This document shows positions 26,924-35,626 of a stretch of 64,000 nucleotides of DNA, piece by piece. This stretch comes from JAHEEL01 sp963715255 (GTDB taxonomy: Bacteria > Actinomycetota > Acidimicrobiia > Spongiisociales > UBA5794). Positions within the stretch are counted from its first letter, which is position 1, and each line of letters begins with the position of its first letter. The notes under the pieces are model-generated. The model made no database searches. It had not been told where the DNA came from and saw nothing but the letters and a program-made list of their open reading frames with translations. The translations under genes were made by a program, and so were the position numbers. The DNA is taken from NCBI GenBank assembly GCA_963715255.1, contig CAVQRN010000004.1, positions 248,001-312,000 of the forward strand, read 5' to 3'.

Positions 26924-28357
26924 GTGACCACCGACCCGCCAGTTCTGATCCAGGGAGGGATGGGTGCCGGTGTGTCCGATTGGCGTCTCGCCCGTGCTGT
27001 TGCTGCTGCGGGGCACCTCGGTGTCGTGTCCGGCACCGGCCTTGATGGGATTCTCGTGAGGCGTCTTCAAGACGGCGATCCGGATGGCGCCATCAGGCGA
27101 GCCCTCGCTTCGTTCCCGATCGCCGGAGTATCCGACCGCATCCTCGGTACCTACTTCATCGAGGGTGGGAAGGGGTCGGGGGAGCGATACCGTTCCAAAC
27201 CGATGCCGCGGGTCAAACCCTCCCGCAATCTCGTTGAACTCATGGTGGCCGCCAACTTCGTCGAGGTGAACCTGGCGAAAGAGGGTCACGATGGACTGGT
27301 CGGGATCAACTATCTCGAGAAGATTCAGTCTCCCCACCTCCCTTCGATCTACGGAGCGATGCTTGCAGGAGTCGACTACGTGCTGATGGGCGCCGGGATC
27401 CCGATGGCGATCCCCGGTGTGCTCGACCGGCTGAACGAAGGACTCCCCGTTGAGTACCGGCTGGATGTCAAAGGCGCCCTCCGCGGCGAGACCTTCACGA
27501 TGTCGTTCGACCCTGTCGAGTTCGGCGATGGGACGTTGCCGCCCGCCCCAAGGCCGAAGTTCCTTGCGATCGTGTCTTCCCACGTTCTCGCGACGGCGCT
27601 CGTGCGCAAGGCGAGTGGTCGGGTTGACGGCTTTGTCGTGGAGGGACCGACCGCGGGAGGCCACAACGCTCCGCCCAGGGGGAAGGTCCAGTTGAGCCCT
27701 GACGGTGAGCCGATCTATGGGGATCGAGACATCCCCGACCTCGAGGTGTTCCGGAATCTCGGCCTGCCCTTCTGGCTCGCGGGGGGATACGGAGAACCCG
27801 ACCAGATCACCGCGGCACTCGCACTCGGCGCTGCCGGTGCCCAGGTCGGTACGGCATTCGCCTACTGCGAGGAATCCGGCTTCACTGCAGAGACGAAACG
27901 GCGGGTGGTCGAACTCAGCAAGGCGGGCCGAGCGAAGATCTACACCGACCCGGTTGCATCCCCGACCGGGTTCCCGTTCAAGGTCGTCGAGCTAGAAGAC
28001 AGCCTCTCGAATCAGGCCGTCTATGAGCAACGCTCTCGCATATGCGACCTGGGCTACCTGCGAACGGCATACCGGCGCGACGATGGGACGGTCGGATGGC
28101 GATGTCCATCCGAACCCGTTGAGGACTATCTGAGGAAGGGTGGGTCGGAGGCTGACACCATCGGCCGGAAGTGCCTCTGCAACTCCTTGATCGCCAATAT
28201 CGGACTTCCCCAGGTTCAGCGGAACGGTGACGTCGAGGGCGAACTCATCACTTCCGGTGACGACGTCGCCGGTGTGGCTCGATTCCTCCCCGCCGGCAGG
28301 GACACCTATCGGGCGATCGACGTGATCAACTACCTGCGGCCGGCTTCCGAAGCGTGA
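26924..28357 (+). CDS. Nitronate monooxygenase / 2-nitropropane dioxygenase family flavoprotein
   Basis: A 477-aa FMN TIM-barrel protein of the nitronate monooxygenase superfamily. The start VLIQGGMGAGVSDWRLARAVAAAGHLGVVSGTGLD and the glycine-rich FMN-phosphate segment GGHNAPPRGK are recognisable, as is GLPFWLAGGYGEPDQI. A cysteine-containing C-terminal segment (GRKCLCNSLIANIG) is typical of the longer subgroup near PfaD/FabK. The open frame extends to 26801, but the family N-terminus fits GTG at 26924, which also has a -10 motif 6 nt upstream. The true substrate is not known. Confidence 0.82.
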   Translation: MTTDPPVLIQGGMGAGVSDWRLARAVAAAGHLGVVSGTGLDGILVRRLQDGDPDGAIRRALASFPIAGVSDRILGTYFIEGGKGSGERYRSKPMPRVKPSRNLVELMVAANFVEVNLAKEGHDGLVGINYLEKIQSPHLPSIYGAMLAGVDYVLMGAGIPMAIPGVLDRLNEGLPVEYRLDVKGALRGETFTMSFDPVEFGDGTLPPAPRPKFLAIVSSHVLATALVRKASGRVDGFVVEGPTAGGHNAPPRGKVQLSPDGEPIYGDRDIPDLEVFRNLGLPFWLAGGYGEPDQITAALALGAAGAQVGTAFAYCEESGFTAETKRRVVELSKAGRAKIYTDPVASPTGFPFKVVELEDSLSNQAVYEQRSRICDLGYLRTAYRRDDGTVGWRCPSEPVEDYLRKGGSEADTIGRKCLCNSLIANIGLPQVQRNGDVEGELITSGDDVAGVARFLPAGRDTYRAIDVINYLRPASEA

Positions 28358-28427
28358 GTCCGGCCCCGGTCTGCGAACCGGTCGGCATTGAATCCTCCAG
28401 GCCCGACTGCCACTAGCCTTCCGAGCC

Positions 28428-28820
28428 ATGCCGCCACGGATTCTGATCGCCAAACCGGGCCTCGACGGGCACGACCGGGGTGCGAAGGTTGTCGCACGAG
28501 CGCTGCGCGACGCCGGGTGCGAAGTCATCTATACCGGGCTCCACCAGACTCCGGACCAGATTGCTCAAGCCGCCGTCGATGAGGATGTCGACGGGGTTGG
28601 TCTCTCGACGCTCTCCGGGGCGCATCTCACATTGTTCCCCCGCGTCGTGGAAGCGTTGCGCGATCGGGACGCTGCCGACATCGTGGTCTTCGGCGGCGGC
28701 ATCATCCCGGACGAAGACATCCCGGCCCTCCACGCGGCCGGAATCAGCGCGGTCTTCACCCCAGGTACACCGCTCGAGGACATCGCAGCGTGGGTTGCTG
28801 AACACCTGTCAGATCGCTGA
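28428..28820 (+). CDS. Cobalamin-binding domain protein (methylmalonyl-CoA mutase C-terminal type)
   Basis: A free-standing 130-aa B12-binding domain. The DGHDRG motif supplies the lower-axial histidine H15 (D-x-H-x-x-G). LSGAH and VVFGGGIIPDED are the other corrin-binding strands. It resembles the small B12 subunit of split acyl-CoA mutases (methylmalonyl- or related). The catalytic subunit is not in the window. Position 30 bp before sucCD fits a path feeding succinyl-CoA into the TCA cycle. TAGCCT ends 8 nt before the ATG. Confidence 0.88.
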   Translation: MPPRILIAKPGLDGHDRGAKVVARALRDAGCEVIYTGLHQTPDQIAQAAVDEDVDGVGLSTLSGAHLTLFPRVVEALRDRDAADIVVFGGGIIPDEDIPALHAAGISAVFTPGTPLEDIAAWVAEHLSDR

Positions 28821-28850
28821 TTCGAAACCGATGAACGGAGGTGGATCCTC

Positions 28851-30074
28851 TTGAAGATCCATGAGTATCAGGCAAAGGCTCTCATGGCCGACCGCGGCAT
28901 CGCGGTCCCCATGGGTCGGGTCGCCACAACGGTGGACGAGGCGGTGGCGGCCGTTCGTCCACTCATTGAGGACAGCGGGAATCCTGTTGTCGTCGTGAAG
29001 TCGCAGATCCACGCCGGCGGTCGCGGAAAGGGTCGCTTCAAGGAGTATCCCGACCTCGGCGGGGTCAACGTCGTCACCGACGGGATCGACGGCGGCATTG
29101 AGGCTGCTGAGGCCCGTGTCCGCGAACTCGCACGTCAGATGCTCGGCTCGACCCTCGTCACGATCCAGACCGGACATGAGGGCAAGCAGGTGAGCCGGCT
29201 CTACATCGAGCAAGGCATCGACATCGCCACCGAGCTCTACCTCTCGGTGTTGCTCGATCGTGCTAGCTCCCGCAACATTGTGATGGCATCGACCGAGGGT
29301 GGCACCGAAATCGAGGTTGTCGCGGAAGCGACACCCGAGAAGATCCTCAAGGAGGGAATCGATCCAGCGTTCGGTCTCCTCCCGTTCCAGGCGAGGCACA
29401 TCGCCTACTCGCTTGGTCTCGAAGGGGATGCCTTCAAGAACGGCGTGCGGTTTCTCGACGCGCTCACGAAAGCGGCAGTCGAACTCGATACCGACCTCGT
29501 TGAGATCAACCCGCTCGTTGTCACGACCGACGGTCAAGTGATGGCTCTCGACGGGAAAATGGCCTTCGAAGCCAACGCCCTCTTCCGTCACCCCGACGTG
29601 GCAGAGCTCCGGGATGTCAGCGAAGAGGACGCGGCGGAGCTCGAAGCCAAGGAGTATGACCTCTCATTCATCAAGCTCGATGGTGACATCGGATGCATGG
29701 TGAACGGAGCGGGTCTTGCCATGGCGACGATGGACATCATTCAGACGGTCGGGGGAGAGCCGGCGAACTTCCTCGACGTCGGCGGGGGCGCTGAGAAGGA
29801 ACAGATCGCCGCTGCGTTCAAGATCATCACGAAGGACCCGAACGTGAAGGGAATCTTCGTGAACATCTTCGGCGGCATCATGCGGTGCGACATCATCGCG
29901 GAGGGTGTGATTGCGGCCGTCGAGGAGGTCGGTCTCGCGGTTCCCCTCGTCGTCCGGCTCGAAGGAACGAATGTCGAACTCGGCAAGCAGATGCTCGACG
30001 AGTCAGGACTCGACCTCGTGAGTGCGACGGACATGAAAGATGGCGCTCAGAAGATCTTGGAGTTGACGCGATGA
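28851..30074 (+). CDS. sucC: Succinate--CoA ligase (ADP-forming) subunit beta
   Basis: The beta subunit of the TCA-cycle enzyme that makes ATP from succinyl-CoA, 407 aa. It has an ATP-grasp N-terminal domain (KIHEYQAKALMADRGIAVP, KSQIHAGGRGKGRF) and the C-terminal flavodoxin-like domain (FLDVGGGAEKEQI, FVNIFGGIMRCD). The start codon is TTG at 28851, supported by GGAGGTGG 6-13 nt upstream. No better ATG precedes the conserved N-terminus. Its stop overlaps the sucD ATG. Confidence 0.96.
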   Translation: MKIHEYQAKALMADRGIAVPMGRVATTVDEAVAAVRPLIEDSGNPVVVVKSQIHAGGRGKGRFKEYPDLGGVNVVTDGIDGGIEAAEARVRELARQMLGSTLVTIQTGHEGKQVSRLYIEQGIDIATELYLSVLLDRASSRNIVMASTEGGTEIEVVAEATPEKILKEGIDPAFGLLPFQARHIAYSLGLEGDAFKNGVRFLDALTKAAVELDTDLVEINPLVVTTDGQVMALDGKMAFEANALFRHPDVAELRDVSEEDAAELEAKEYDLSFIKLDGDIGCMVNGAGLAMATMDIIQTVGGEPANFLDVGGGAEKEQIAAAFKIITKDPNVKGIFVNIFGGIMRCDIIAEGVIAAVEEVGLAVPLVVRLEGTNVELGKQMLDESGLDLVSATDMKDGAQKILELTR

Positions 30075-31000
30075 GTGTGATGATCGGCAAGGACACAAAG
30101 GTCCTCGTGCAGGGGATGGGCAAGACCGGCCGATTCCATACGGACAAGGCCATCGCATATGGGACCGACATGGTTGGCGCGGTGCACCCGAGCCGGGCCG
30201 GGCAGACCGAGGTCTTCGAAGGTGAGACGGATCACTCCGGGGCGCCGGGCCGCGCTGACACCTATCGGGTTGAGGTTCCGATCTTCCGCACCGTTGCGGA
30301 GGCCGTCGCAGCGACCGGCGCGAACGCGTCGGTCGTCTATGTGCCGCCACCATTCGCCGCGGACGCCATCATGGAGGCCGCCGACGCAGGCGTACCTCTC
30401 ATCGTGTGCGTCACCGAGGGGATCCCGGTCGCCGACATGGTGAAGGCGAAGCGCTACCTCGAAGGCAAGGCTGTTCGGCTGGTCGGACCGAACTGCCCAG
30501 GGGTCATCACCCCGAAGGAATGCAAGATCGGCATCATGCCCGGATACATCCACACGCCCGGCCGCATCGGCGTCGTGAGCCGCTCAGGCACGCTCACCTA
30601 CGAGGCGGTCCACCAGCTCACGCTGAATGGCCTGGGACAGACCACGGCGATCGGCATCGGCGGTGACCCGGTGAACGGGACGAACTTCGTCGACACGCTG
30701 AAGGCGTTCAACGACGACCCGGCCACCGAGGGTGTGCTGATGATCGGCGAGATCGGCGGCACCGCGGAAGAGGACGCCGCCGAGTGGATCTCCGCGAACA
30801 TGACAAAACCGGTCGCTTCGTTCATCGCAGGAACGACCGCGCCCGCCGGGAAGCGCATGGGTCACGCCGGGGCGATCATTTCAGGAGGGAAGGGGACCGC
30901 CGCGGCGAAGATCGAAGCGCTGGAAGCCGCCGGCGTCGTGATGGCCGCAACCCCAACCGACATGGGTTCCGCGATGATGGAGGCGATGAGCAAGGTGTAA
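30071..31000 (+). CDS. sucD: Succinate--CoA ligase (ADP-forming) subunit alpha
   Basis: The alpha subunit of 309 aa, which binds CoA and is phosphorylated during catalysis. The phospho-histidine is H265 in GHAGAIISGGKGTAAAK. GPNCPGVITP and SRSGTLTYEAV are conserved CoA-site segments. The ATG at 30071 forms an ATGA overlap with sucC, giving a stoichiometric translational pair. A repeat array begins directly after TAA. Confidence 0.97.
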   Translation: MSVMIGKDTKVLVQGMGKTGRFHTDKAIAYGTDMVGAVHPSRAGQTEVFEGETDHSGAPGRADTYRVEVPIFRTVAEAVAATGANASVVYVPPPFAADAIMEAADAGVPLIVCVTEGIPVADMVKAKRYLEGKAVRLVGPNCPGVITPKECKIGIMPGYIHTPGRIGVVSRSGTLTYEAVHQLTLNGLGQTTAIGIGGDPVNGTNFVDTLKAFNDDPATEGVLMIGEIGGTAEEDAAEWISANMTKPVASFIAGTTAPAGKRMGHAGAIISGGKGTAAAKIEALEAAGVVMAATPTDMGSAMMEAMSKV

Positions 31001-31057
31001 GTAGCAGGTAGGACTGGTCCACTGGTCTACTGGTCTACTGGTCTACTGATCTACTGT
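31001..31057. repeat. CTACTGGT tandem array
   Basis: Four to five 8-nt CTACTGGT/CTACTGAT units follow a short GTAGCAGG stretch. The array fills the gap between sucD and the racemase. Its last unit reads TACTGT, which sits 6 nt before the next ATG and resembles a -10 element. Confidence 0.88.
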
Positions 31058-31063
31058 CGCCCC

Positions 31064-31753
31064 ATGAAAACCATCGGGATCTTGGGCGGGATGAGTTGGG
31101 AGTCTTCGGTCGAGTATGAGCGGATCATCAACACTGAGGTGCGCGAGCGGCTCGGTGGGGTGCACTCTGCGGATCTCTTGATCCGGTCGTACGACTTCGA
31201 TGCGATAGAGGAATTGCAGGAAGCCGGCGAGTGGGAGGCGGCGGGACGACTGCTTGGCAACGATGCGGCCCGGCTCGAACGGGCCGGGGCTGAGTTCATC
31301 GTCCTTGCCACGAACACGATGCACAAGGTGGCGCCTCAGATCGAAGCGGCCATCTCGATCCCGTTCCTCCACATCGCAGACGCAACGGCCGACGCCGTCA
31401 AGGCGGCGGGCATCGAGACGATCGCACTCCTCGGGACGCGGTACACGATGGAGCAAGACTTCTACCGGGGGCGCCTTGCAGAGCAAGGACTCGAAGTTCT
31501 GGTGCCCGACGAGCCCGATCGCACATTCGTCCACGATGTGATCTTCGAGGAGCTTGTTCAGGGACGGGCTGAACCATCGTCGAAGCAGCGTTACGTGCGG
31601 ATCATCGATCGCCTGCAGGAACGAGGCGCCGAAGGTGTGATTGCGGGCTGCACGGAGATCGAGCTACTCGTCACTCCGGACGACGTGGAGCAGCCATACT
31701 TCCCGACCGCCCGGATCCACACGATAGCCGCGGTGGATTTCGCGCTGGGTTGA
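31064..31753 (+). CDS. Aspartate/glutamate racemase family protein (YgeA-like broad-specificity racemase)
   Basis: A 229-aa cofactor-independent amino-acid racemase. The family opening GILGGMSWESSVEYERIIN is clear. The catalytic pair appears to be Thr83 (ATNTMHK) and Cys196 (AGCTEIELL) instead of two cysteines. The same Thr/Cys arrangement is reported for E. coli YgeA, a broad-specificity racemase. It may therefore make D-amino acids other than D-Asp. The ATG at 31064 has TACTGT 6 nt upstream, contributed by the repeat array. Confidence 0.87.
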   Translation: MKTIGILGGMSWESSVEYERIINTEVRERLGGVHSADLLIRSYDFDAIEELQEAGEWEAAGRLLGNDAARLERAGAEFIVLATNTMHKVAPQIEAAISIPFLHIADATADAVKAAGIETIALLGTRYTMEQDFYRGRLAEQGLEVLVPDEPDRTFVHDVIFEELVQGRAEPSSKQRYVRIIDRLQERGAEGVIAGCTEIELLVTPDDVEQPYFPTARIHTIAAVDFALG

Positions 31754-31757
31754 GTTG

Positions 31758-31848
31758 TGGCGGAGTAGGGGAGTAGCGGAGTAGCGGAGTAGCGGAGTAG
31801 GGACCATGGCCGGGAAACACTCAGCTACTCGGCTACTCGCTACTCAGA
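31758..31848. repeat. Inverted GTAGCGGA / CTACTCGG array
   Basis: Four to five GAGTAGCG units (31763-31800) face CTACTCGG and CTACTC units (31825-31847). The array sits 5 bp after the racemase stop. Confidence 0.88.
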
Positions 31849-31899
31849 CCAGTCGACGGGCATACGGAATGTTCCGAACCGCGGCCTACCCACTCCATC

Positions 31900-31905
31900 T
31901 ACCAT
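31900..31905 (+). promoter_or_regulatory. -10 hexamer of purH
   Basis: TACCAT ends 9 nt before the purH ATG, and no Shine-Dalgarno sequence lies between. The transcript is probably nearly leaderless. Confidence 0.42.
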
Positions 31906-31914
31906 CTCTCTCCG

Positions 31915-33432
31915 ATGAAGCTTCTCCCGATCAGCCGCGCCTTGATCTCCGTCTCCGACAAGACCGGGCTGGTCGGCTTCGCTCTCCGTCTCCACACGGC
32001 CGGTGTCGAGATCGTCGCGTCCGGAGGAACGGCGGCTGCGCTTGATGCTGCCGGAGTTCCTGTGACCCCCATCTCCGAAGTCACCGGCGTCCCCGAGATG
32101 CTGGGTGGTCGGGTCAAGACGCTGGATCCGGTCGTCCACGGCGGCATCCTCGCCGATCTCGGCAGCCCCTCCCACATCGCGGACCTCGAGAAACGGGGCA
32201 TCGAGCCGTTCCAGCTCGTCGTGGTGAATCTATATCCGTTCGAGGCAACCGTGGCGTCCGACCCCTCCCCGGCTGAGGCGATCGAGCAGATCGACATCGG
32301 CGGTCCGGCAATGATCCGTGCCGCGGCGAAGAACCACGCATGGGTAGCCGTCGTCGTATCGCCCGACCACTACGACGACATCGCCGACGCGATCGAACAG
32401 GGCGGCACGACGATGGAGTTCCGTGTCGAGCTCGCCAAGGAGGCGTTCTTCCGCACGGCGGCGTACGACGCCGCGATCGTCAATTGGCTGGAGCGCGACG
32501 GTGCGGATCGCCTCGTGCTGGCGGTCGAGATGGTGGCGTCACTCCGATACGGGGAGAATCCGCACCAGGCCGCGGCGCTGTACGCAACACAGGATTCGAG
32601 CGGATGGTGGGCGCGGACGGAGCAACTCCAAGGCAAGGAGATGTCGTTCAACAACTACTCCGACGCGGATGCAGCCTGGCGTCTTGTCAATGACCTCCCC
32701 GTCGGGTCCGTTGCGATCCTGAAGCACATGAACGCGTGCGGTGTCGCGATTGGGGACACGATGGTGGAGGCGTTCGATCGTGCCTGGGCATGCGACCCGT
32801 TGTCGGCATTCGGGGGAGTCATTGCGATCAATGGGACACTCGACGGGGACACCGCGAAGTCCATCGGCCGGCACTTCGTCGAGGTCGTGATCGCTCCGTC
32901 GGTGACCGACGAAGCGAGGGAGATGCTCGCCTTGAAGAAGAATCTGCGAATCCTCATCGCACCGCCCCCGTCGCCCTTCGATCTCGACGTGAGGGTGATC
33001 GATGACGGGTATCTCATTCAGAAGCGAGATCGCACCTCGACCGGTACGTCATCGTGGGAGACGAAGGCCCGCGATCCGTCGCCGGCCGAACTACGGGACC
33101 TCGAGATGGCATGGACGATTGTTGCCCATACGAAGTCGAACGCCATCGTGCTTGTGAACGATGGCGCTGCGGTCGGTGTGGGTGCGGGTGATCAGAGCCG
33201 TGTCGGCGCCGCCGAACGTGCCCTCGCAAAGGCTGGGGACCGCGCTCAGGGGGCGGTATGCGCATCCGACGCATTCTTCCCCTTCCGTGACGGACCCGAC
33301 ACACTTGCGTCCGCAGGCGTCGTGGCCATCGTGGAGCCCGGCGGGTCCATACGGGATGACGACGTGATCGAGTCTGCTACCGAACATGGCGTCGCACTGA
33401 TGTTCACAGGAGAGAGGCATTTCCGACATTGA
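31915..33432 (+). CDS. purH: Bifunctional AICAR formyltransferase / IMP cyclohydrolase
   Basis: Catalyses the last two steps of IMP synthesis, 505 aa. The N-terminal MGS-like cyclohydrolase domain has ALISVSDKTGLVGFA, SGGTAAAL and GRVKTLDPVVHGGIL. The C-terminal transformylase has SLRYGENPHQAAALY, the catalytic K-H pair in LKHMNACGVA, and the end KSNAIVLVNDGAAVGVGAGDQSRV. In many homologues the motif is KHTNPCG, so KHMNACG is a mild variation. The stop overlaps the folD TTG start. Confidence 0.96.
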   Translation: MKLLPISRALISVSDKTGLVGFALRLHTAGVEIVASGGTAAALDAAGVPVTPISEVTGVPEMLGGRVKTLDPVVHGGILADLGSPSHIADLEKRGIEPFQLVVVNLYPFEATVASDPSPAEAIEQIDIGGPAMIRAAAKNHAWVAVVVSPDHYDDIADAIEQGGTTMEFRVELAKEAFFRTAAYDAAIVNWLERDGADRLVLAVEMVASLRYGENPHQAAALYATQDSSGWWARTEQLQGKEMSFNNYSDADAAWRLVNDLPVGSVAILKHMNACGVAIGDTMVEAFDRAWACDPLSAFGGVIAINGTLDGDTAKSIGRHFVEVVIAPSVTDEAREMLALKKNLRILIAPPPSPFDLDVRVIDDGYLIQKRDRTSTGTSSWETKARDPSPAELRDLEMAWTIVAHTKSNAIVLVNDGAAVGVGAGDQSRVGAAERALAKAGDRAQGAVCASDAFFPFRDGPDTLASAGVVAIVEPGGSIRDDDVIESATEHGVALMFTGERHFRH

Positions 33433-34283
33433 GCGCACTCATCCTTTCCGGTAGGGACGTATCGATCGCGGTGCGAGCCGAGGTTGCCGAGCGTGTCGAG
33501 GCGCTGAGACAGAAGGGGCGCACCGTCGGGTTGGCAACCGTGCTCGTCGGCGACGACGCAGCGTCGAAGGTCTACCTCAGGAACAAGCACCGAGCCGCAG
33601 AAGCAGCGGGGATGTTGTCCTTTGACCGACATCTTCCGGACACTGCGTCGCAGGCCGACGTTGAAGGTGTGATCGCCGAACTCAACGCCGACGGGCGCGT
33701 CGACGGGATGATCATCCAGCTGCCGCTGCCCGACGGCCTCGACGGTGAAGCGGCTGTCGAGATGGTGGATCCACGCAAGGACGCCGACGGTCTGCATCCC
33801 TTCAATCTTGGCCGGCTCGTGCTGTCCCGACCCGGACCGCTGCCTGCGACACCCGGAGGCATCATGCGGATTCTCGACCACTACGGGATCGAGACGGCGG
33901 GGAAGATCGCCGTGATCGTGGGTCGGTCGTTCCTCGTCGGCCGGCCGCTGGGTCTGCTGTTGGGAGCGAAGGGCGTCGATGCCACCGTGATCAATGCGCA
34001 TTCCCGCACTCCAGGCCTCGCCGGGGTGTGTCGTGAGGCCGATATCCTGGTGGCAGCGGTCGGCCGACCGAAGATGTTCGATGAACGCTTTGTCAAGTCC
34101 GGCGCGACGGTCATCGATGTTGGAATCAGCCGAACGGATGACGGTGTCGTCGGCGATGTCGACTTCGATGCGGTTGTCGACATAGCGGGGGCAATGACAC
34201 CGGTACCAGGCGGGGTTGGCCCGATGACGATCGCCACACTGATGGCGAACACGGTCTCGCTGGCCGAACAGAAGGACATTTGA
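33429..34283 (+). CDS. folD: Methylenetetrahydrofolate dehydrogenase / cyclohydrolase
   Basis: Makes 10-formyl-THF, the cofactor used by PurH, so the neighbour order is functional. The product is 284 aa. The active-site S-x2-Y-x3-K is SKVYLRNK (Y49, K53). QLPLPDGLD and DPRKDADGLHPFNLGRL follow. GRSFLVGRPLGLLL binds the nucleotide, and PVPGGVGPMTIATLMANT closes the protein. The start is TTG at 33429, in a TTGA overlap with purH. Confidence 0.95.
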   Translation: MSALILSGRDVSIAVRAEVAERVEALRQKGRTVGLATVLVGDDAASKVYLRNKHRAAEAAGMLSFDRHLPDTASQADVEGVIAELNADGRVDGMIIQLPLPDGLDGEAAVEMVDPRKDADGLHPFNLGRLVLSRPGPLPATPGGIMRILDHYGIETAGKIAVIVGRSFLVGRPLGLLLGAKGVDATVINAHSRTPGLAGVCREADILVAAVGRPKMFDERFVKSGATVIDVGISRTDDGVVGDVDFDAVVDIAGAMTPVPGGVGPMTIATLMANTVSLAEQKDI

Positions 34284-34321
34284 GGCGAGGCGGCATCAGC
34301 CGCCGACGAAAGGTGAAACAC

Positions 34322-35524
34322 ATGGGTTCAGTGATCACGATGACCGACGCAGGTCTCAGTGTCCCGAACGACCCGATCATCCCATTCATCGAGGGTGACG
34401 GGATCGGCCCCGACATCTGGGCTGCGGCCAAGAGGGTCTTGGACGCGGCAGTGGAGAAGGCCTACGGCGGCGAGCGCAAGATCGAGTGGAAAGAAGTCCT
34501 CGCCGGTCAGAAGGCTTTCGACGCGACCGGCGAGTGGCTGCCGGTGGCGACGACCGACGCATTTCGCGAGCACCTCGTCGGCATCAAAGGCCCACTCACG
34601 ACGCCCGTCGGCGGCGGTATCCGCAGTCTGAACGTGGCGCTACGCCAGATTCTCGATCTCTATGTCTGCCTTCGTCCGGTGCGTTGGTACGCGGGCGTCC
34701 CCTCTCCGGTCAAACATCCCGAACTCATCGACATGGTGATCTTCCGCGAGAACACCGAAGACGTCTACGCAGGGAAGGAGCTCGAGGCAGGCTCCGAAGA
34801 CGCAGCAAAACTGCTCGCCTTCATGGCCGACGAATACGGCTGGGATATCCGCACCGACAGCGGCATCGGCATCAAGCCGATCTCCGAGACGGGAACGAAG
34901 CGCCTTGTCCGTGCTGCGATCCAATACGCGGTCGACAACAATCGCCCATCGGTGACGCTGGTCCACAAGGGAAACATCATGAAGTTCACCGAGGGTGCGT
35001 TCCGCACCTGGGGATACGAGGTCGTTCGGGATGAGTTCTCCGATGTTGCGGTCGGATGGGACGACTGTGGCGGCGACCCGGGTGACAAGATTCTCGTGAA
35101 GGACGTCATCGCCGATGCGTTCCTCCAGCAGATCCTGACCCGACCCGCCGAGTACGACGTGATCGCAACGATGAACCTCAACGGCGACTTCATCTCTGAT
35201 GCCCTTGCCGCACAGGTCGGCGGGATCGGAATCGCTCCCGGCGGGAACATCAACTACGTGAACGGCTACGCCGTATTCGAGGCGACGCACGGTACCGCTC
35301 CGAAGTACACCGGATTGGACAAGGTCAACCCCGGGTCGGTCACGCTCTCGGGCGAGCTGATGCTCCGCTACCTGGGCTGGGACGAAGCCGCGGACCTGGT
35401 CGTCAAGGGTATGGAAGGCGCCATCGGTGACAAGATCGTCACCTATGACTTCGCCCGCCTCATGGACGGTGCCACCGAGGTCAAGACCAGCGAATTCGCA
35501 ACCGCGATCATTGCGCGGATGTAG
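34322..35524 (+). CDS. icd: Isocitrate dehydrogenase (NADP-type)
   Basis: Oxidises isocitrate to 2-oxoglutarate. The product, 400 aa, is of the homodimeric bacterial type. It has FIEGDGIGPDIW, the substrate loop GIRSLNVALRQ, and the metal-binding MNLNGDFISDALA. ATHGTAPKYTGLDKVNPGS carries the Lys-Tyr pair associated with NADP specificity. The open frame starts at 34280. The ATG at 34322 after AAAGGTG gives the better start, because the extra 14 residues are unlike the family. Confidence 0.95.
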   Translation: MGSVITMTDAGLSVPNDPIIPFIEGDGIGPDIWAAAKRVLDAAVEKAYGGERKIEWKEVLAGQKAFDATGEWLPVATTDAFREHLVGIKGPLTTPVGGGIRSLNVALRQILDLYVCLRPVRWYAGVPSPVKHPELIDMVIFRENTEDVYAGKELEAGSEDAAKLLAFMADEYGWDIRTDSGIGIKPISETGTKRLVRAAIQYAVDNNRPSVTLVHKGNIMKFTEGAFRTWGYEVVRDEFSDVAVGWDDCGGDPGDKILVKDVIADAFLQQILTRPAEYDVIATMNLNGDFISDALAAQVGGIGIAPGGNINYVNGYAVFEATHGTAPKYTGLDKVNPGSVTLSGELMLRYLGWDEAADLVVKGMEGAIGDKIVTYDFARLMDGATEVKTSEFATAIIARM

Positions 35525-35614
35525 TCCCGTAGTCGGCAGACAGCGAACAGCAGACACCGCGGCGCACAATCTGTTGTGACCTTGTCCCCCTGGACACGCT
35601 GAATCGGATGGGTG

Positions 35615-35620
35615 CACAAT
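35615..35620 (+). promoter_or_regulatory. -10 hexamer of the BTAD regulator (leaderless)
   Basis: CACAAT ends 6 nt before GTG 35627, which supports that codon over the GTG at 35612 that overlaps the hexamer. Confidence 0.4.
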
Positions 35621-35626
35621 CACGGC

